Assembly (NCBI RefSeq): GCF_031877795.1
Contig: NC_133971.1
Span: 96,328,154-96,392,153, forward strand
Origin: Strix aluco
Lineage: Eukaryota; Chordata; Aves; Strigiformes; Strigidae
DNA: 64,000 nucleotides
Direction: 5' to 3'
The translations under genes and the position numbers were made by a program. The notes beneath the pieces are model-generated. The model saw only the letters and a list, made by a program, of their open reading frames with translations. It did not search any database and was not told where the DNA came from. The first letter of the stretch is position 1. Every line of letters begins with the position of its first letter. Below, in pieces: positions 9,601 through 22,389 of this stretch.

Positions 9601-12600
9601 GGGTCCTGGGGGGCCGGGGGAGACCCCCGCGTGTTTCCGAGTGCGTGGCTGCGGGGGGCTCCGCGGGTGGCGAGCTCCTGCTGGGGTTTGCTTGCCCAGG
9701 AGCCGTTGCTTGCCTCAAATGGCCCGGTGGCGACCACTCGCCCCGGCGGGCACGGCCGGCCCGCAGATTTGCCGTTTTCCCGAGCCGGTCAGCGAATCGC
9801 CCGCAGCGGGGGTTGACATTTCCCGGTCGCTGAATCACGTTAGTGACGATGAAACGGTTTTGTCCCAAAACACCGTCAAGGATTCATCGGGGCGAACGGG
9901 CGCGCTGACCTCGCCGTATTCCCCCCGCCCCGGGGAGGGGGGGGCGGCTTTGTCAGCCCTGCTCCTTTCGGCCTGCCCTCGCCCGAGGGCCAGCGGCCGC
10001 TGCCGGGGGTCCCTCTCCCCCCGGGGGTCCCTCTCCGGCGATGTCTCTCCCCCCGGAGGTCCCTCTCCAGCGGTGTCTCTCCCTCCGAGGTCCCAATCCC
10101 TGTCCGAGGGTCTCTCCCTCTCTCCCTCCTCCGGGGGTGTCTCTCTCTCCCCCCCACGGGCTCCGAGGACCCGGTTTCACGGGAGCTCGAGGCTCCATGA
10201 CGCCCCCCCCCCCCCCAACCCGTGAACGCGCCGGCCGTGCCTGGCCTTTGCTGGCCGCGAGTGTCCGGTCCCCGGAGCGTGTGGCCCTCGCGGGGACAAG
10301 CTCGGCTTTTTTCCCCTGTGACCTCTGCCTGCTGTGGGCAGGGTCCGGGGGGTGTCGAACCCCACCGGGGGAAGCAGCGGGCGGACCCCCGGGAGGGGGC
10401 GGGAGCGGCGGCGGCGTCAGCACCACGGACAGCGGCGGCGAACGGGGGGGCGGGACGGGGATGGGGGGACAGGACAGGGATGGGGGAGCAGGACAGGGAT
10501 GGGGGGCAGGACAGGGATGGGGGGGCAGGACAGGGATAGGGGAGCAGGACAGGGATGGGGGGGCAGGACAGGGATGGGGGGGCAGGACAGGGATGGGGGG
10601 GCAGGACAGGGATAGGGGAGCAGGACAGGGATGGGGGGGCAGGACAGGGATGGGGGGCAGGACAGGGATGGGGGGCAGGACAGGGATAGGGAAGCAGGAC
10701 AGGGATGGGGGGGCAGGACAGGGATGGGGGGGCAGGACAGGGATGGGGGGCAGGACAGGGATGGGGGGCAGGACAGGGATAGGGAAGCAGGACAGGGATG
10801 GGGGGAGCAGGACAGGGATGGGGGGCAGGACAGGGATGGGGGGGCAGGACAGGGATAGGGGAGCAGGACAGGGATAGGGGAGCAGGACAGGGATGGGGGG
10901 GCAGGACAGGGATGGGGGGGCAGGACAGGGATGGGGGGCAGGACAGGGATAGGGAAGCAGGACAGGGATGGGGGGGGCAGGACAGGGATAGGGAAGCAGG
11001 ACAGGGATGGGGGGAGCAGGACAGGGATGGGGGGGCAGGACAGGGATGGGGGGCAGGACAGGGATGGGGGGCAGGACAGGGATGGGGGGGCAGGACAGGG
11101 ATAGGGGAGCAGGACAGGGATAGGGGAGCAGGACAGGGATGGGGGGGCAGGACAGGGATGGGGGGGCAGGACAGGGATGGGGGGCAGGACAGGGATAGGG
11201 AAGCAGGACAGGGATGGGGGGAGCAGGACAGGGATGGGGGGGCAGGACAGGGATGGGGGGCAGGACAGGGATGGGGGGAGCAGGACAGGGATGGGGGGGC
11301 AGGACAGGGATGGGGGGCAGGACAGGGATGGGGGAGCAGGACAGGGATGGGGAGACTGGAGAGGAACGGGTGGACAGGACAGGGATGGGGGGGTGGGAGA
11401 GCTGGGAGGAAAGGGGAAGGGAGGGGAGCAGGGGAGGGTGAGGGACCCTGGACAGGCCGTGGCTGCCGCCTCTCCCTGGCCCAGACCCCGGTGAAGTGGA
11501 GCGGGGGGCACAACAGAGGGGCGAGGGGGATGGCTCCACATCCCGCCAAGGTGGGGGTGCTGCCGGCCCCCCCGCGCCCGGGACAGTCCTTGCAGGGGGT
11601 GGGTTGTGGACAGCCGGACTGCTGTTGTCTGTCCTCGGCCTCTTTCTCTGAATTCTGAGACTATTTTGTTGTCTATAGCTACAGCTAAAAATTAAGGCTT
11701 AATAACATCTGTGTCAAGTGCGTTATCTATATATAAAACTATTTCTTAGCGTTGAACTAAATGTACAGGTACATAAAGATTCTTTGAAAGGTGCTTAGCG
11801 GCTTGAAATATTAGTACTCTCTTCAGCTATAGATTAGTGGTTGTGTTTGAACAATCCATGCGGTAAATTGTGGTGCTGGGTGATAAATTATATTTCTCAT
11901 GGACCAACTTTCTGAAATAATATCCTGCCCTATCTTTTTGTTCCACATTATTTCTGAAGACATTTCTGCCGTGCAGAAATCTGAATACCATTTTTGTTAA
12001 GCAACCAGGCTTTATCAGTTTCTCAATCGGTTGATAAAGTTAAATCTGACCACGTTAAATGCTTTTCTATCCTTTTTGTCCTCTACTTTTTTAAAGAAAC
12101 ACTTAGTCGATCAACATGTGTTACTCATGCTGAGCTTTTCCAAGCTGTTCTACACTATTTCCCCACTAGATTTTTTCCAGCATCTCATTTTTTTCCTAGT
12201 ATCTCTTGGCCATCACCATTTGAACTGAAATATCCCAAACTCAAATATTCCTCTGCAGCTGAAAACTGCCAGAATTTGTTTGTGGTGAGGAACACAGAGA
12301 ACATTTTTTTCCAAAAGAATTATTTTCCAGTAATTGATGCAGTTTCTTCCCTCGCTCTTTATAGGGTCGTTTTGACTCAAACTTTGCGCTTTTTTCTGCA
12401 CCGTGGCCCTGATTGCTCATCCTTAGCCCTATTCCCTTGTATTATTCACAAAATCTTGTCGTAGATGTTCCTCCAATCCAACAGTTGCAAGAGGCTTTTT
12501 CATCCCTTCCAATTAGACATTACTCAGGGCTGACAAGCTTCTTGCCAGTAACCCAACATGTCTAGTCTGAGTCTCCAGGCATTAGAAGTAGCAGACTCCT

Positions 12601-15600
12601 CGCAGCAGAGAAGCTCCCCTGTGGCTGTCTTCAGAGAGGAAACGGGGCTCTGCAGGTGTCGGAGAATTAATCTAACAGGGAAAGCAAGGCTGCAAAGGAC
12701 TTGAGACATCACATGTCCTGACAGTCTGCCCCCTTCTTCAAGAATCTCCAGCAGTGGGGATTTCTCAGGCTACCTAGGCAATCTCTTTCAGGGCTTACAG
12801 GTACAAAAAAGTCCTTAATGACTAGCCTTAATCTCCCTTTTTGTCTTTTAAATCCTTTGCTTCTCATCTTATCCCCGCTAGACACAGCAAAAAAATTACT
12901 CCCTTTCTTCTGATAGCAATCTGTTTGTATTTAAGACTCCTATCTTGTCTCCTGTCTTCTCTAGAAAAAGCCCCATCATACTTTGGAGATGAATATGCAG
13001 AGAAAGCATTCTGTCCAATGGGACAGATAATGCCTCTCTTTTTCCAAGGTAAAAGATTCTGTAGCCAGCTCTATCAATCTTGCAGACTTTTGCATAAAAG
13101 GCTCTCTGATTTATAGAGGATTTTTTGTACGCAGAAATCATACAAAATAGACTAATCTCAAATGGGTTCAGTGATAAGATCAGCCAGACAACTTGCTGAT
13201 GGCAGATAGAAATGCAATCAAAAAAGAAATTGGAGTGTTTTGGGGCTGTTTGGGGTTTTTGAGCTGTAAAATCAAACTACTCCATTGTGAAAAAAAGGGG
13301 ACTCAAACCACTGGTAAATGCTGCACAAAGGAATTATTAGACAAGCGATAGAGGCTGGCAGTTTCCCAAAACGCAAATTGTCTCTGAGACCAAAATATCT
13401 CTAAGTAAGCAGGGAACATATTTATGAGCAGTGGTGATTTTCCAGCAGATCTCATCTTGTCATAATGGGCATTTAAGAACGGGGGCCTGTGCTGAGGCAT
13501 TAAGCTTTGGCAGGCAGCACATGCTGAGGAAGAGAAAGGAAGAGCAGGAGGAAGTCTTCCTCGGAGAGCTTCCCAAGCACAGTTTCCCTCTCCCCTGTGC
13601 CTTCCATGCCCGTATCAGGTGAGGATGCCCGGAGCTCGCTCCCCTCCTCGCCGCCCCGTGCTTCCTTGGTGGGGAAGGACACTCCCCAGAGCTGCGGGGA
13701 GGAAGGGGATGGGAACCCGACTGCGTGGCAGGCAGCATCCCTCCTCCCAGGCCTGCTCTCGCTTTGTGTATCCAGCCGTGGTGAAGAGCTGGCAGAGCCA
13801 GGAAGGCAGCACGGGTCTGTCTGTCCCGGAGCAGCTGGCAGAGCTTCGCTCCTGTCCTCTCCTGTTCTTCATGGTGCCCTGTCAGTGACAGCCGTGGAAA
13901 GGGAATAATCATCTCCTGCTTTCTCCCATGAGTCAGAATTTCTGAAGACAAGCTGGGTCTGGAGGCAGCAGCAAGAGCTCCCTAGATCCGACCTTCCCCT
14001 TGCCGTAGGAACTGGGCTCATGACCCTGACTTGTGAGTGTGAGACGCCAGGAGGGAGCTGCAGCGCAGGAAGCGAAAGCCGCTAGATGCAGTCGGCAAGA
14101 TATTTAAAATTCTAATCCACTCGAAGATTTCAGACTCCTGTTCAGTGCTGGCTCACCTGCCTCAGCTTTAAATTCCCAGTCCTTTCTTGGCAAAGATGCC
14201 TGAGGCACTCCCCTTCCCCAGGGAGCGGGGGGAAGGTCACAGCGATCTTCTGGTACCTGCGGGGAGGTGCTGGTGCATCGCTGGCAGATGCTGCCACACC
14301 AGGCAGAGCACTCGCTGTGGGGAAGGGCTGGTTCCAGCTCTGTGCTCGGACGAGGGGAATATAAATCCTCGTTACAGAAAAGTGTTATAATTCAGCTGGA
14401 AACTGTTTGAGGCTTCGAAAGGGAGAATCTCCAGGACAAGAGGAGACATAAATCTCCCAGGTGTTAGAAGCGAAGGACTCGCCGAGGGCAGCTTGAGGGA
14501 TCTGACACTTTTCTGGGCCTGGGCAGAGTCCCTGCGCAGCCTCGCTGCTGCGGCAGTGCCGGGGAGTGGTACCAGCGCTGCGCCGGGTGATGCTGCTCAT
14601 CGCAGCCGCTTCTACTTTTTCCATCAGCTTGTGTTTCTGACAGCAGCTGCCCCTCCGACCAGCGCTCGTCTGTTTTGGCCCCTCGGCACAGTTGGTGCAG
14701 TTACGCAGCGTGTCTGTCCCTCCCCACGCAGCCGGCGGGGTACCCCGGGGTGTCCCTGCACCCGGGACCAGAGGTCTGACTGGTCACTGTGGGTGGTCGC
14801 ACCCCTTCTTGTGAAGGCAGGAGTCTGGGGGGAGAAGGGAGAGCTCACAACAAGGCCTCGGCCTGAGCTCACGCCGGCTGGGCGGCGATCCCGGCGGAGG
14901 GAGAGCTCCCGCGTCCCCAGCTGCTGGAAAACAGAGCTTATGAGCTCACCGTCAACTCTGAACAGAAATCCGTCAGAAGTCGGCTCTGTTGCTTTTGCAG
15001 CTGGCAGAAAAGCGTGTTTGTAAAGGGGGCTGGGTGTCAGGGGACGCTCCCTGCCTCGGCCACGGAAGAGAAACGGGGGGGAAGCCACTTCCGTGCAGGG
15101 TGGGAGCTCGTGGCCGCTGGGTGACAAGGAACACACTGAAACTGCACCGCGTGCGCACCGAGCCTCCACTCGTTCTCGCCCTAGAGTGCAATAAATTGGC
15201 CCTATCCCATCTATTATTTATTATTCTGTATTAATGATGGAAGTATATTACAAGAGTACTTAGAGGCCCTTGTCAGAGATCCTGCACGGAGCTGGGTGTT
15301 GCAGCTCTGCACGGGAGGAAGCAGCCCCTGCCCCGCAGAATTTACAGCCCCATTTCAGCCACCCAGCAGATTTATAAGATCTGACATGAATAGCCTGAGA
15401 CCTGCTACATGCCAGAAGGAAATATAAAAGAACCAAATCCCCAAACCCATTCATCTTTTTTTCTCAAATAGCGGAAGGATGCAAGACCTCGGGAGAGGAA
15501 GGCGTTTCTTCCGTGACGGAATTTGGAAAGAGAAAAATCAGGTTGAGTACCAAGAAAACCTGCTCCTGGCAGCAAGGTTGTGTGCTGCTTTCTCGGGGCG

Positions 15601-18600
15601 TTGTAGGAATCCCTGTATCTCCAAACGGGAATCGTGGCGTAGGGAGCATCTTGCTGTTACGGGAGGGTTGGTTCGGGCCAGCAAAGAGATCTCCTCCGAT
15701 AACGGCGGATCTTCTCTGGAAGAACGGAATTAACGCTCCGTGCTGCACCTCTCACTTGTGGGCACGCTCTGTTTTTCTGGCTCGATGCCGTCGGAGGCAG
15801 TCGCAGGGATCACAGAGATCGGGAGGGTCTCGTGTGTGTGCAGCAGATGGAAGCGGGCAGGTGAAGGCGCACTGGCTGCACACCCCCACAATGTGATTAT
15901 TTGCATCTTCATTCAAATTGTTTCTGTTACATAATGATTTTGTACACAGTGGAGTACTTAACCTAATTTGTATCGATCTCAATTGCTTTCATTTGTGCAT
16001 ACTTAATTCAGAGAGGTAATCAAATTGATTTTTGAGGCCTAGTTTTTAAGAGATTGTAGTAACACAGATATACAAGAGGTTGCTTTAAGTGAATCATAAT
16101 GAAAGAAAAACATTTCAAACCTTTGGAAAACGTTTTGATGGCCATTTCATTGTGTTCAGTATTACTAGCATAATTAAATTTCCTTCACATTGAGTTCTCT
16201 CTGAAATCAAATTGAGGAACATTTTTTAGTTCCATCAGACAGATAACTGGGTTTAGTTGACTTTGGACTACACCCGCATGAAACCGCATACAGGAGATCA
16301 ATATTCATGGCTTATCCTTACGAACCATAGAGAGAAATTACTGCTGGATTAAGGGAATATTGTTGTCTCCTTGGCTGCTTCTTAACATCTGCTGTTTGAT
16401 TCTAGGTCCATAGGTTTGCTGTTAGAGTAAAAACATCATAAAATGGGTGATTATCGGAAGGTGTTAGTTAACTTGAGAAACTGCAGAGAACCAAATTTAG
16501 AGATTAAGATGAAGTGAAGCTTTTTTCAGCAAAAGTAAACCATGAAGTATGGCCCTGAGAAATTTCAGACTGCTAAACAGTGCTCTTGGGTTTCTGGTTA
16601 AAAACCCCTTGCCTAATTGGTTTAAAAGTAGAGATACCTGAGGGGGGAGATGGATCAACGTCAGATTTGTGTCGGGGTTTTGTTTGTATGAGGAGCCGGA
16701 GCCGGGCTCGTGCTGCGTCGGTGCTTCACAGGACAGAGAATCACGGGAGCTGGTTCATTAACGCTTCCAGTAGCCAAAGGAAACTGGTGTCAGGCTCCAG
16801 GAAAATAAATGGGATGGGTCTGTAGCCTCCACAGCTCCCTCCGTGCCTGTCTCTACAGCATGTGGTCCCAAATCTGGGTTGGCAAAGCCCCCCTGCCCGT
16901 AGGCATCACCGCCCAGTGCCCCTTACAGGCCGGCTCCCACACCTGCAGGACCTCGCTCCCTGGCCTCCCCGCAGCTCTGGCCATGGTGGCATTAGCCACT
17001 GGAAGATTCCACGTCAATGTTTTTGCCTTTGCTTGAGCAGTCATCATTTCTACGTTGGCACACTTGCCCCAAGTGCAGCCTCGAGCAGAGTTTGCCCATC
17101 CTCTGCCAGCAGCACGGTCCCTGTCCCTCGCTCTCGGGTGCAGGACATGGGCTTGCTCTGGCTGTGCGAGCCACCAGCAGTGTTCATGTGAACACACACC
17201 CACCATCCTCCTCCTCCTCCTCACCCCAGGACCCATCCCTGCCCCGTGCTGGGGGGTTTGGAGGGTGGGATTTGGCCGAACACCGGTGCGGCACTGCCCT
17301 GTGCTGGCGGTGGCCATGCATTCGTCTTTCGGGAGAGAACGCATTCCCCAGCGCCTCGGTCTTTATACACGGAAATTTTACAGGCAATACTTACCAGCTG
17401 AAATGCTTCTAGATATTTTTCAGGATTTATAGCTATTTGTAATGCATGGGCTGGCTAGGTTCCTCTCCTCTGAGGAAGAAAATGGAAAATAAGAGTTATT
17501 GTTGCAGAAAATAAGACAAATGAACTATTAGTAGAAATACTCAATTTAATGATACTCAGTCACAAAAAAAATTGAGCTTAAATTAGAAGCGTGTGAAGTT
17601 CACAAGGAAACCAGAACTCGGATGGGCTTGCAGAAATAAAATTTTAAAAATCACCACTTTTCTGCAGATCCTTTCCAAGCCGATGGGGATGCAGATGCTG
17701 GAACGGATGCAGGACACATCAGTCACTCCAGCTCCTGGTTGCAGTGGGGTCGTGATTCTTCCAAAGCAGTGTGATATGGTTCTTTTTTCATGTGAATTGT
17801 TTTGAAAGCCATTAAAAAAGGGCAGTTTAGAGCAAATTTTCTTCAGGAAAGAGAGGTGTGTCCCCAGGCGCGATGAGTCTGCGGCGGGCGGGAGCGGAGG
17901 CTGCATCCGACGCTGAGGACATGGGATGCTCCGCTTTTCCCTGACGCTGGGTGAAGCGAGTGCCAGGCTCAGCTGGCTCGGGAGGGCAGGGGATCCAGGG
18001 GACAGCCCCTTGGCAGGGCTCTGCTGAGCGCACGCTTCACCTCAGGCTTGCAAACACACTCATAAAGAGCTCAACGGAGCGTCTTGTGTATTTAAAGTTG
18101 ATCGTCGGAGTAGTTGTGTCTTCGTGGGGCGCTGAGAACTGCAGAGATTCTGGGGCTCATTCTCATCATCTGCCTCACCTCCCGCCTCTCCACACTGACT
18201 CCGGGCGCACTATTTGATTTTATTTTTTTATTTCTAAGCACTACCTAGTTCTGTTCTAAAGCAGTAATTTTGAACCATTCCCTTTGTGGCCACTGCAGGA
18301 CAAACCCACGCTCGGTGAGGGCAGCCTGTCCCTCCAGGGGGTCCCAGCCCGGCCGTGTCAGGCCTTGGACCGCTCTTAATGCCCTTAAATCAGCAGGGGT
18401 CCACTTCAGTCAACGTTAAGTGAGGCAGGACTGAGTCTATTTCTGAGCAGTTTCTATATCATTTCTATGTAAAGCGTCTTTAGTCCAGTGTAGAAGAAAA
18501 GGAAATACTTATTTTCCACAGTTATGGCTTTCAATTCTTGCCAGTTGTCCATTTTCTTCCATAGAATATGTTCGGTACTAACTGCAGTTAATAAATCAAA

Positions 18601-21600
18601 TTGTTCTTAAATCAAGATGGCCGCTTCCCTTCCCTCCACTATTAAAACGTTTCTCTTTCTGTAGGCAGGTTTCCTGGAAAATAACTTTATTTTATTAGAG
18701 TGCTCACTCCATTTTTCTCTTCTGATAAATGCATGTCAAGGAACAACGCTTGCCTTTATGGTGCCTTTTCAAGAGCAAACTTAACAGTTCAAGGAAAGTA
18801 TTTACTGAATGCATTGAAAAGCACATACCTTTGCATTATTTATTATAAGATACCAATAACTGTAAAACGCAGAGTATCTCTGGACATAAATTAGTGATGT
18901 TAGGAAACACTAGACTCTTCCCAGTGTCCCGGAACCTATTAGGAACTGCAGCAAAGATGCAGACGCCCCTCACATCCACGGTGCTGGGGATAACACTGCA
19001 TGGATGCCAGGCAAAAGGCAAAGTAAAGCATCGAACGCACAAATCCAGCCTAAAATCTGCTTTTTCACCTTGGGCGGGCAGTAAAATGTTATCTGTGGAG
19101 TGTGTTAGAGGTGCAGTCAGAGCACCCCGCGGGATGCCGTTGGGCTGTCGGCCTCCGGAGACCCGAGCTGCACTTGGCAGCTAAGAATGGATACAAGAGA
19201 GGGGCAACTCTGATGAAATAATCCAGTTTCCTGCTAAAATGCTGGGAAATACTGTCCCACGCACAAAACTAAGCCGGTCAGCGTAGTCTCTTCCGCACCG
19301 GGCTGAGCCAGGCTCCCTGTGGTGCCACGCTCCGGCACAGGTAGACGTGTGCGGTCCTGACTTCGCGTTAATTACAGACATTGCCACAGTCTGAGTTTCA
19401 CTTTTTTAGGCCCGGTTCTCATTTCACATTCTAGACCTGCAGAATTATTTAATAGGGCTGCCTAAAAACCCGTCCACTTATCAATTCACTCTACTTATTT
19501 TGTCCCTGCGCATTACCTAACCATGTCAACATATGGATTTTTTTATCTTACCGCCCTGTGTTGACAGCCTTATTGGGCTATTTTTAAATCTGGGTATGCT
19601 ACAGCAGCGGTATTGGTTTCAGCACTTGATGTTCTCTCTGTGCTAATAAATACAGATCAGCTATTAATACCGATTTTTTTTAGGATCCATTAGCATCGCC
19701 TGGCACAGCGATGGTCCGGCACTGCTGCCCTGCCTGACCTGAGCTCTGACGGGCACCTCTGGCTGGCTTCGCCCTTGGCCTTGGGCGATGCCCTGGGGAA
19801 GGGGCCGGCGCTGGCCCCTGCAGAGCCTCTGCAGGGGGTGGAGGGAGAAGGGGATGGTGCCCTGGGGTGGTGGCACTGCCAGGAGCTGGGCTGGGGCAAA
19901 AACCCCAGGGGAGAAGGGGGAGAAGGACCGAGGTGAGCCAGCGCCTGACCCGCCGCTGTGGAAGCCTGAGCATTGTCTCTTCCAAGGGACGGGCTCTGGT
20001 AACCACCACCGGGCAACACTGGGGAAAAAAAAGTCATCCAGCGTGTTTACACAAAGCTGCAGGTTCGTAGATGATTTCCGTTGAGAAGTGTCACCTCGTT
20101 TCTGGACCAACTGGTGGAGAGCGTCGTGCGGAGGAGTGTCAGGTGCTGTGCGATGCCGCGCTGGTGTCAGCGATGCTTCCACCTCTGCTTGTGGAAAATG
20201 CGCTCGCTGCAGGGTAGGGAAGCAGCGGTGGAGAGGATGGAGCTGCTGGAGGGTGTGGGGTGCCTGGGGGAGGCTGCCTGCCTGCCCGAGCTGGCTGCAG
20301 GCAGATGCAGGCAGCCAGGAGGAGCCTCGCTTGGCCCTAAACCACGTGAGAACTTTGGCGCGAAGGCTGCGTGCGGCTGCCTGGACGTCCACGTGCTCTG
20401 GGGACATCTTAGGGACCTAAACAGCAGGCACTGCTGCCCTTTCCTCTCAGAAAGTTGCAATTTCACGTCTTTTTTTTTTTCATAGCTCTTCAACATTGTA
20501 GTCTGTGAGAGACCGCATGGAAGTGCAAACTGATAGGGAGCTGCAGAATTTGAGACACACTAGGTGGTTATTTCTACACAAGGCCGTAAGCAAGTGGTCT
20601 CGCAGCAGAAGTTGTGGGTTTATCTCACAAGAGTTGTCTGAAGTTTTGGCAGCTTTTTCAGACAGCAGCTGTTGCAGCCCTGGATAGAAACCATGGATAA
20701 ATCAGTAAAAGGCTAAAAAGTGGCCACAGAGATGTCTCAAGCAAGCAGAAGGTTCCGCTGGACGGTGGCAGTTTGTACTGTTGAACATGGTTTTTTCCCC
20801 AGTGGTTGTCACATGGAGTTGCAGCTGCGGGAGCTTTGGCTGGGGTTTGCTTTGGGGTGTTTAAAGTAATAAAACTGTACCGATGTCAGACCTGGCTGCC
20901 GGGGAGGTAGAACCAGACCTCCTTTGGGGATGGAGAAGGTGAATGCGGGGAGCAGAGTTCGACCACGCATCTCCCCTGCCAGGGGGTTTCACCCATCCCT
21001 CTGCGCCTGCGGATGTATCGCCAGCACCTCGCCATCCCACGGATCTTCCGGGAGAGGACCCCTTGGTGTGGGTGCTGCGAGCGTCCCGGGGGCAGGAGGA
21101 TTTGTAGGTACCTGCTCCTGGAGCTGGGTGCTCTCGCTGGCAGCCCCGTGTGCTGTGGGTTTTGGCTGGTGCCCAGAAAACACACCACAGCCCCAGATGA
21201 GGGGTGGATTTGTGCTGCGAATGGCGTAGGGAGCACAGGGAGAGGGCGGGGGGCAGTTTCTGCTTGCTCAGCTGTTCCTTCCCCTGGACTAACAAAGCGG
21301 GTTTGGCGGGTCCCTGCCTTCACCATTGTGCCCTCCCTAATTGTTTTGTTTGTGTTTGGAATGGCAGATCAAAGCAAAGGCTATCTGTCCCAAAATATGG
21401 ACAGATTTATTCTAAATGCATGAACAGAAATTTCCTCTGTCCCGTGCATTACCCAGCGGGTGGAGTTTACATTATGGACTAGTGGCCTGCACAGTTTTGT
21501 TTAAAAAGCCAGTAATCTGCAGTTGTTATGTGCTACGGCACGTGAGAAGTTTCTGCAAAGAATTAATCTTTGTCTTAACTATTGAGGGGAAAAAAAGGAT

Positions 21601-22304
21601 GTGCTTTGCATTCTCTTTCCTAGACTGACATCAGATAAGCTAAATTGTTAATTCTAACACTGCTGGAACAGAAGAGAAACGCATTTCTCAGACAGTGGCT
21701 TTATGAAAAGTGTGGAAATATCTCAAAGTTGTGCACTGCCCAGAAACGGCAAGTGAACTGGAGGGCTCTGTCTGGGGATGGCAGGGGGGGATTGCCCGGG
21801 AGTTCAGCGCCCAACAGTCAGGTGCCCATCCCACGTCACTTCTGCAAAAGCGGGTCTTTGGGCTGTGGGCGCAGACCCCGACGTAGCCCCCCCGGGAGTC
21901 CCCTGGCAGCCCCCGGCCGCCGTGCTGGTGCGGTGATGGCCATGCCACGGGCTCTGCGGGTGGCCACACCTGTCCTGACACTTGCTTTCTCTCTGTTGCT
22001 GCCCACCCCTTCCCCAGCCTGCAAACGCAAAGAGCAAGAGCCGAACAAAGAGCGGAACAACTCCCAGAAGAAATCTCGCCTGGTTTTCACGGACCTCCAG
22101 CGCAGAACACTTTTCGCCATCTTCAAGGAGAACAAGCGCCCTTCCAAAGAAATGCAGATCACCATCTCCCAGCAGCTGGGCCTGGAGCTCACCACCGTCA
22201 GCAACTTCTTCATGAACGCCCGGCGGCGCAGCCTGGAGAAGTGGCAGGACGACCTGAGCTCCGGGGGCTCCTCCTCGGCCCCCAGCACCTGTACCAAAGC
22301 GTGA
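5475..22304 (+). CDS. ONECUT2: ONECUT2 (HNF6-beta), two coding exons, 488 aa
   Basis: One cut domain transcription factor that binds DNA in the nucleus and acts in liver, pancreas, retina and motor-neuron development. The coding sequence is join(5475..6654, 22018..22304), 1467 nt, with a phase-1 intron splitting Ala394. Residues 62-72 are Pro, 78-85 Ala, 151-169 His/Pro-rich, and 298-304 Ser. The CUT domain is about 309-395 (QLEEINTKEVAQRI ... RMSALRLA) and the homeodomain about 411-470. The homeodomain has FFMN in helix 3, so Phe48 and Met50 as in the Onecut class. The C-terminus STCTKA is as in mammals. The human protein is 504 aa; the bird copy lacks its Gly tract. The start at 5475 is chosen because human also has about 20 residues before the conserved MNPE, including RCL. 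Met21 (5535) has a better context and could be used. No frameshift or missing key residue is seen. Confidence 0.97.
6655..8940 (+). other. ONECUT2: ONECUT2 intron 1, CpG-island part
   Basis: High GC and CpG up to about 8040, with G-runs such as 7020-7028 and 7141-7150. It then turns T-rich (8127-8172 is mostly T). No exon is supported. Two Onecut-type ATCGAT motifs lie at 8222-8229 and 8656-8665, the latter a perfect 10-bp palindrome. Open frames on both strands across 6655-7740 are low-stop GC artefacts. Confidence 0.7.
8941..9020 (+). repeat. (TTCTA)16 pentanucleotide microsatellite
   Basis: Exactly sixteen TTCTA units occupy 8941-9020, flanked by ATATAAT on the left and TTATTATTTC on the right. 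In another register the unit is ATTCT, the same pentamer that expands in human ATXN10. Here it is intronic in ONECUT2 and likely length-polymorphic. Confidence 0.97.
9021..10448 (+). other. ONECUT2: ONECUT2 intron 1, second GC-rich block
   Basis: GC-rich sequence with an 18-base or longer G-run at about 9300-9317 and a C-run at 10204-10216. From 10000 to 10150 it is rich in CTCTCC and CCCGGGGG words. No exon is recognised. It may be a separate CpG island within the intron. Confidence 0.55.
10449..11395 (+). repeat. G-rich minisatellite, 18-21 bp unit
   Basis: About 45-50 tandem units of the type GGACAGGGATGGGGGGGCA, with variants in G-run length and GATAGGG or GGGAGCA ends. The regular GGG and GGGGGG runs on the + strand make it a dense potential G-quadruplex array. 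Unit lengths vary, so frames shift and several long open frames arise (Gly/Arg/Asp/Gln-rich on +, Pro/Ser/Cys-rich on -). None is a gene. It lies in ONECUT2 intron 1. Confidence 0.96.
11396..22017 (+). other. ONECUT2: ONECUT2 intron 1, distal part
   Basis: No exon other than the terminal acceptor is recognised. The sequence alternates between GC-moderate stretches and AT-rich blocks at about 11640-12480, 15870-16560, 18430-18900 and 19380-19690. The AT-rich blocks are non-repetitive and homeodomain-motif-rich, as conserved non-coding elements near developmental transcription factors usually are. Onecut-type sites lie at 15971-15977 (TATCGAT) and 16295-16304 (AGATCAATAT). Conservation itself was not tested. 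Confidence 0.5.
22018..22304 (+). CDS. ONECUT2: ONECUT2 coding exon 2 (homeodomain)
   Basis: Follows acceptor CTTCCCCAG (AG at 22016-22017). The first two bases complete Ala394, then CKRKEQEPNKERNNSQKK leads into the homeodomain. Helix 3 reads VSNFFMNARRR. The tail is LEKWQDDLSSGGSSS and ends STCTKA with stop TGA at 22302-22304. The open frame upstream of the acceptor (from 21645) is intronic. Differences from human in this exon are conservative (for example KER for KDR, and the Ser/Ala/Pro linker near the C-terminus). Confidence 0.97.
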
Positions 22305-22389
22305 CGGGGAGCGGCCGGCGGCACAGCACGGCACGGCACGGCGCGGCGGAGAGAGCGGCTCCGCAGCGGGGCCCTTCACTGGTGACTTA

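Noticed and set aside
9876-11549. Pro/Ser/Cys-repeat frames of up to 557 codons on the - strand and Gly/Asp/Gln frames on the + strand
   Set aside because: They come from the 18-21 bp G-rich minisatellite; repeat-length changes shift the pattern among frames, and no domain is present.
21645-22017. Extension of the ONECUT2 exon 2 frame upstream
   Set aside because: It precedes a clear acceptor (CTTCCCCAG) and lacks similarity to Onecut proteins.
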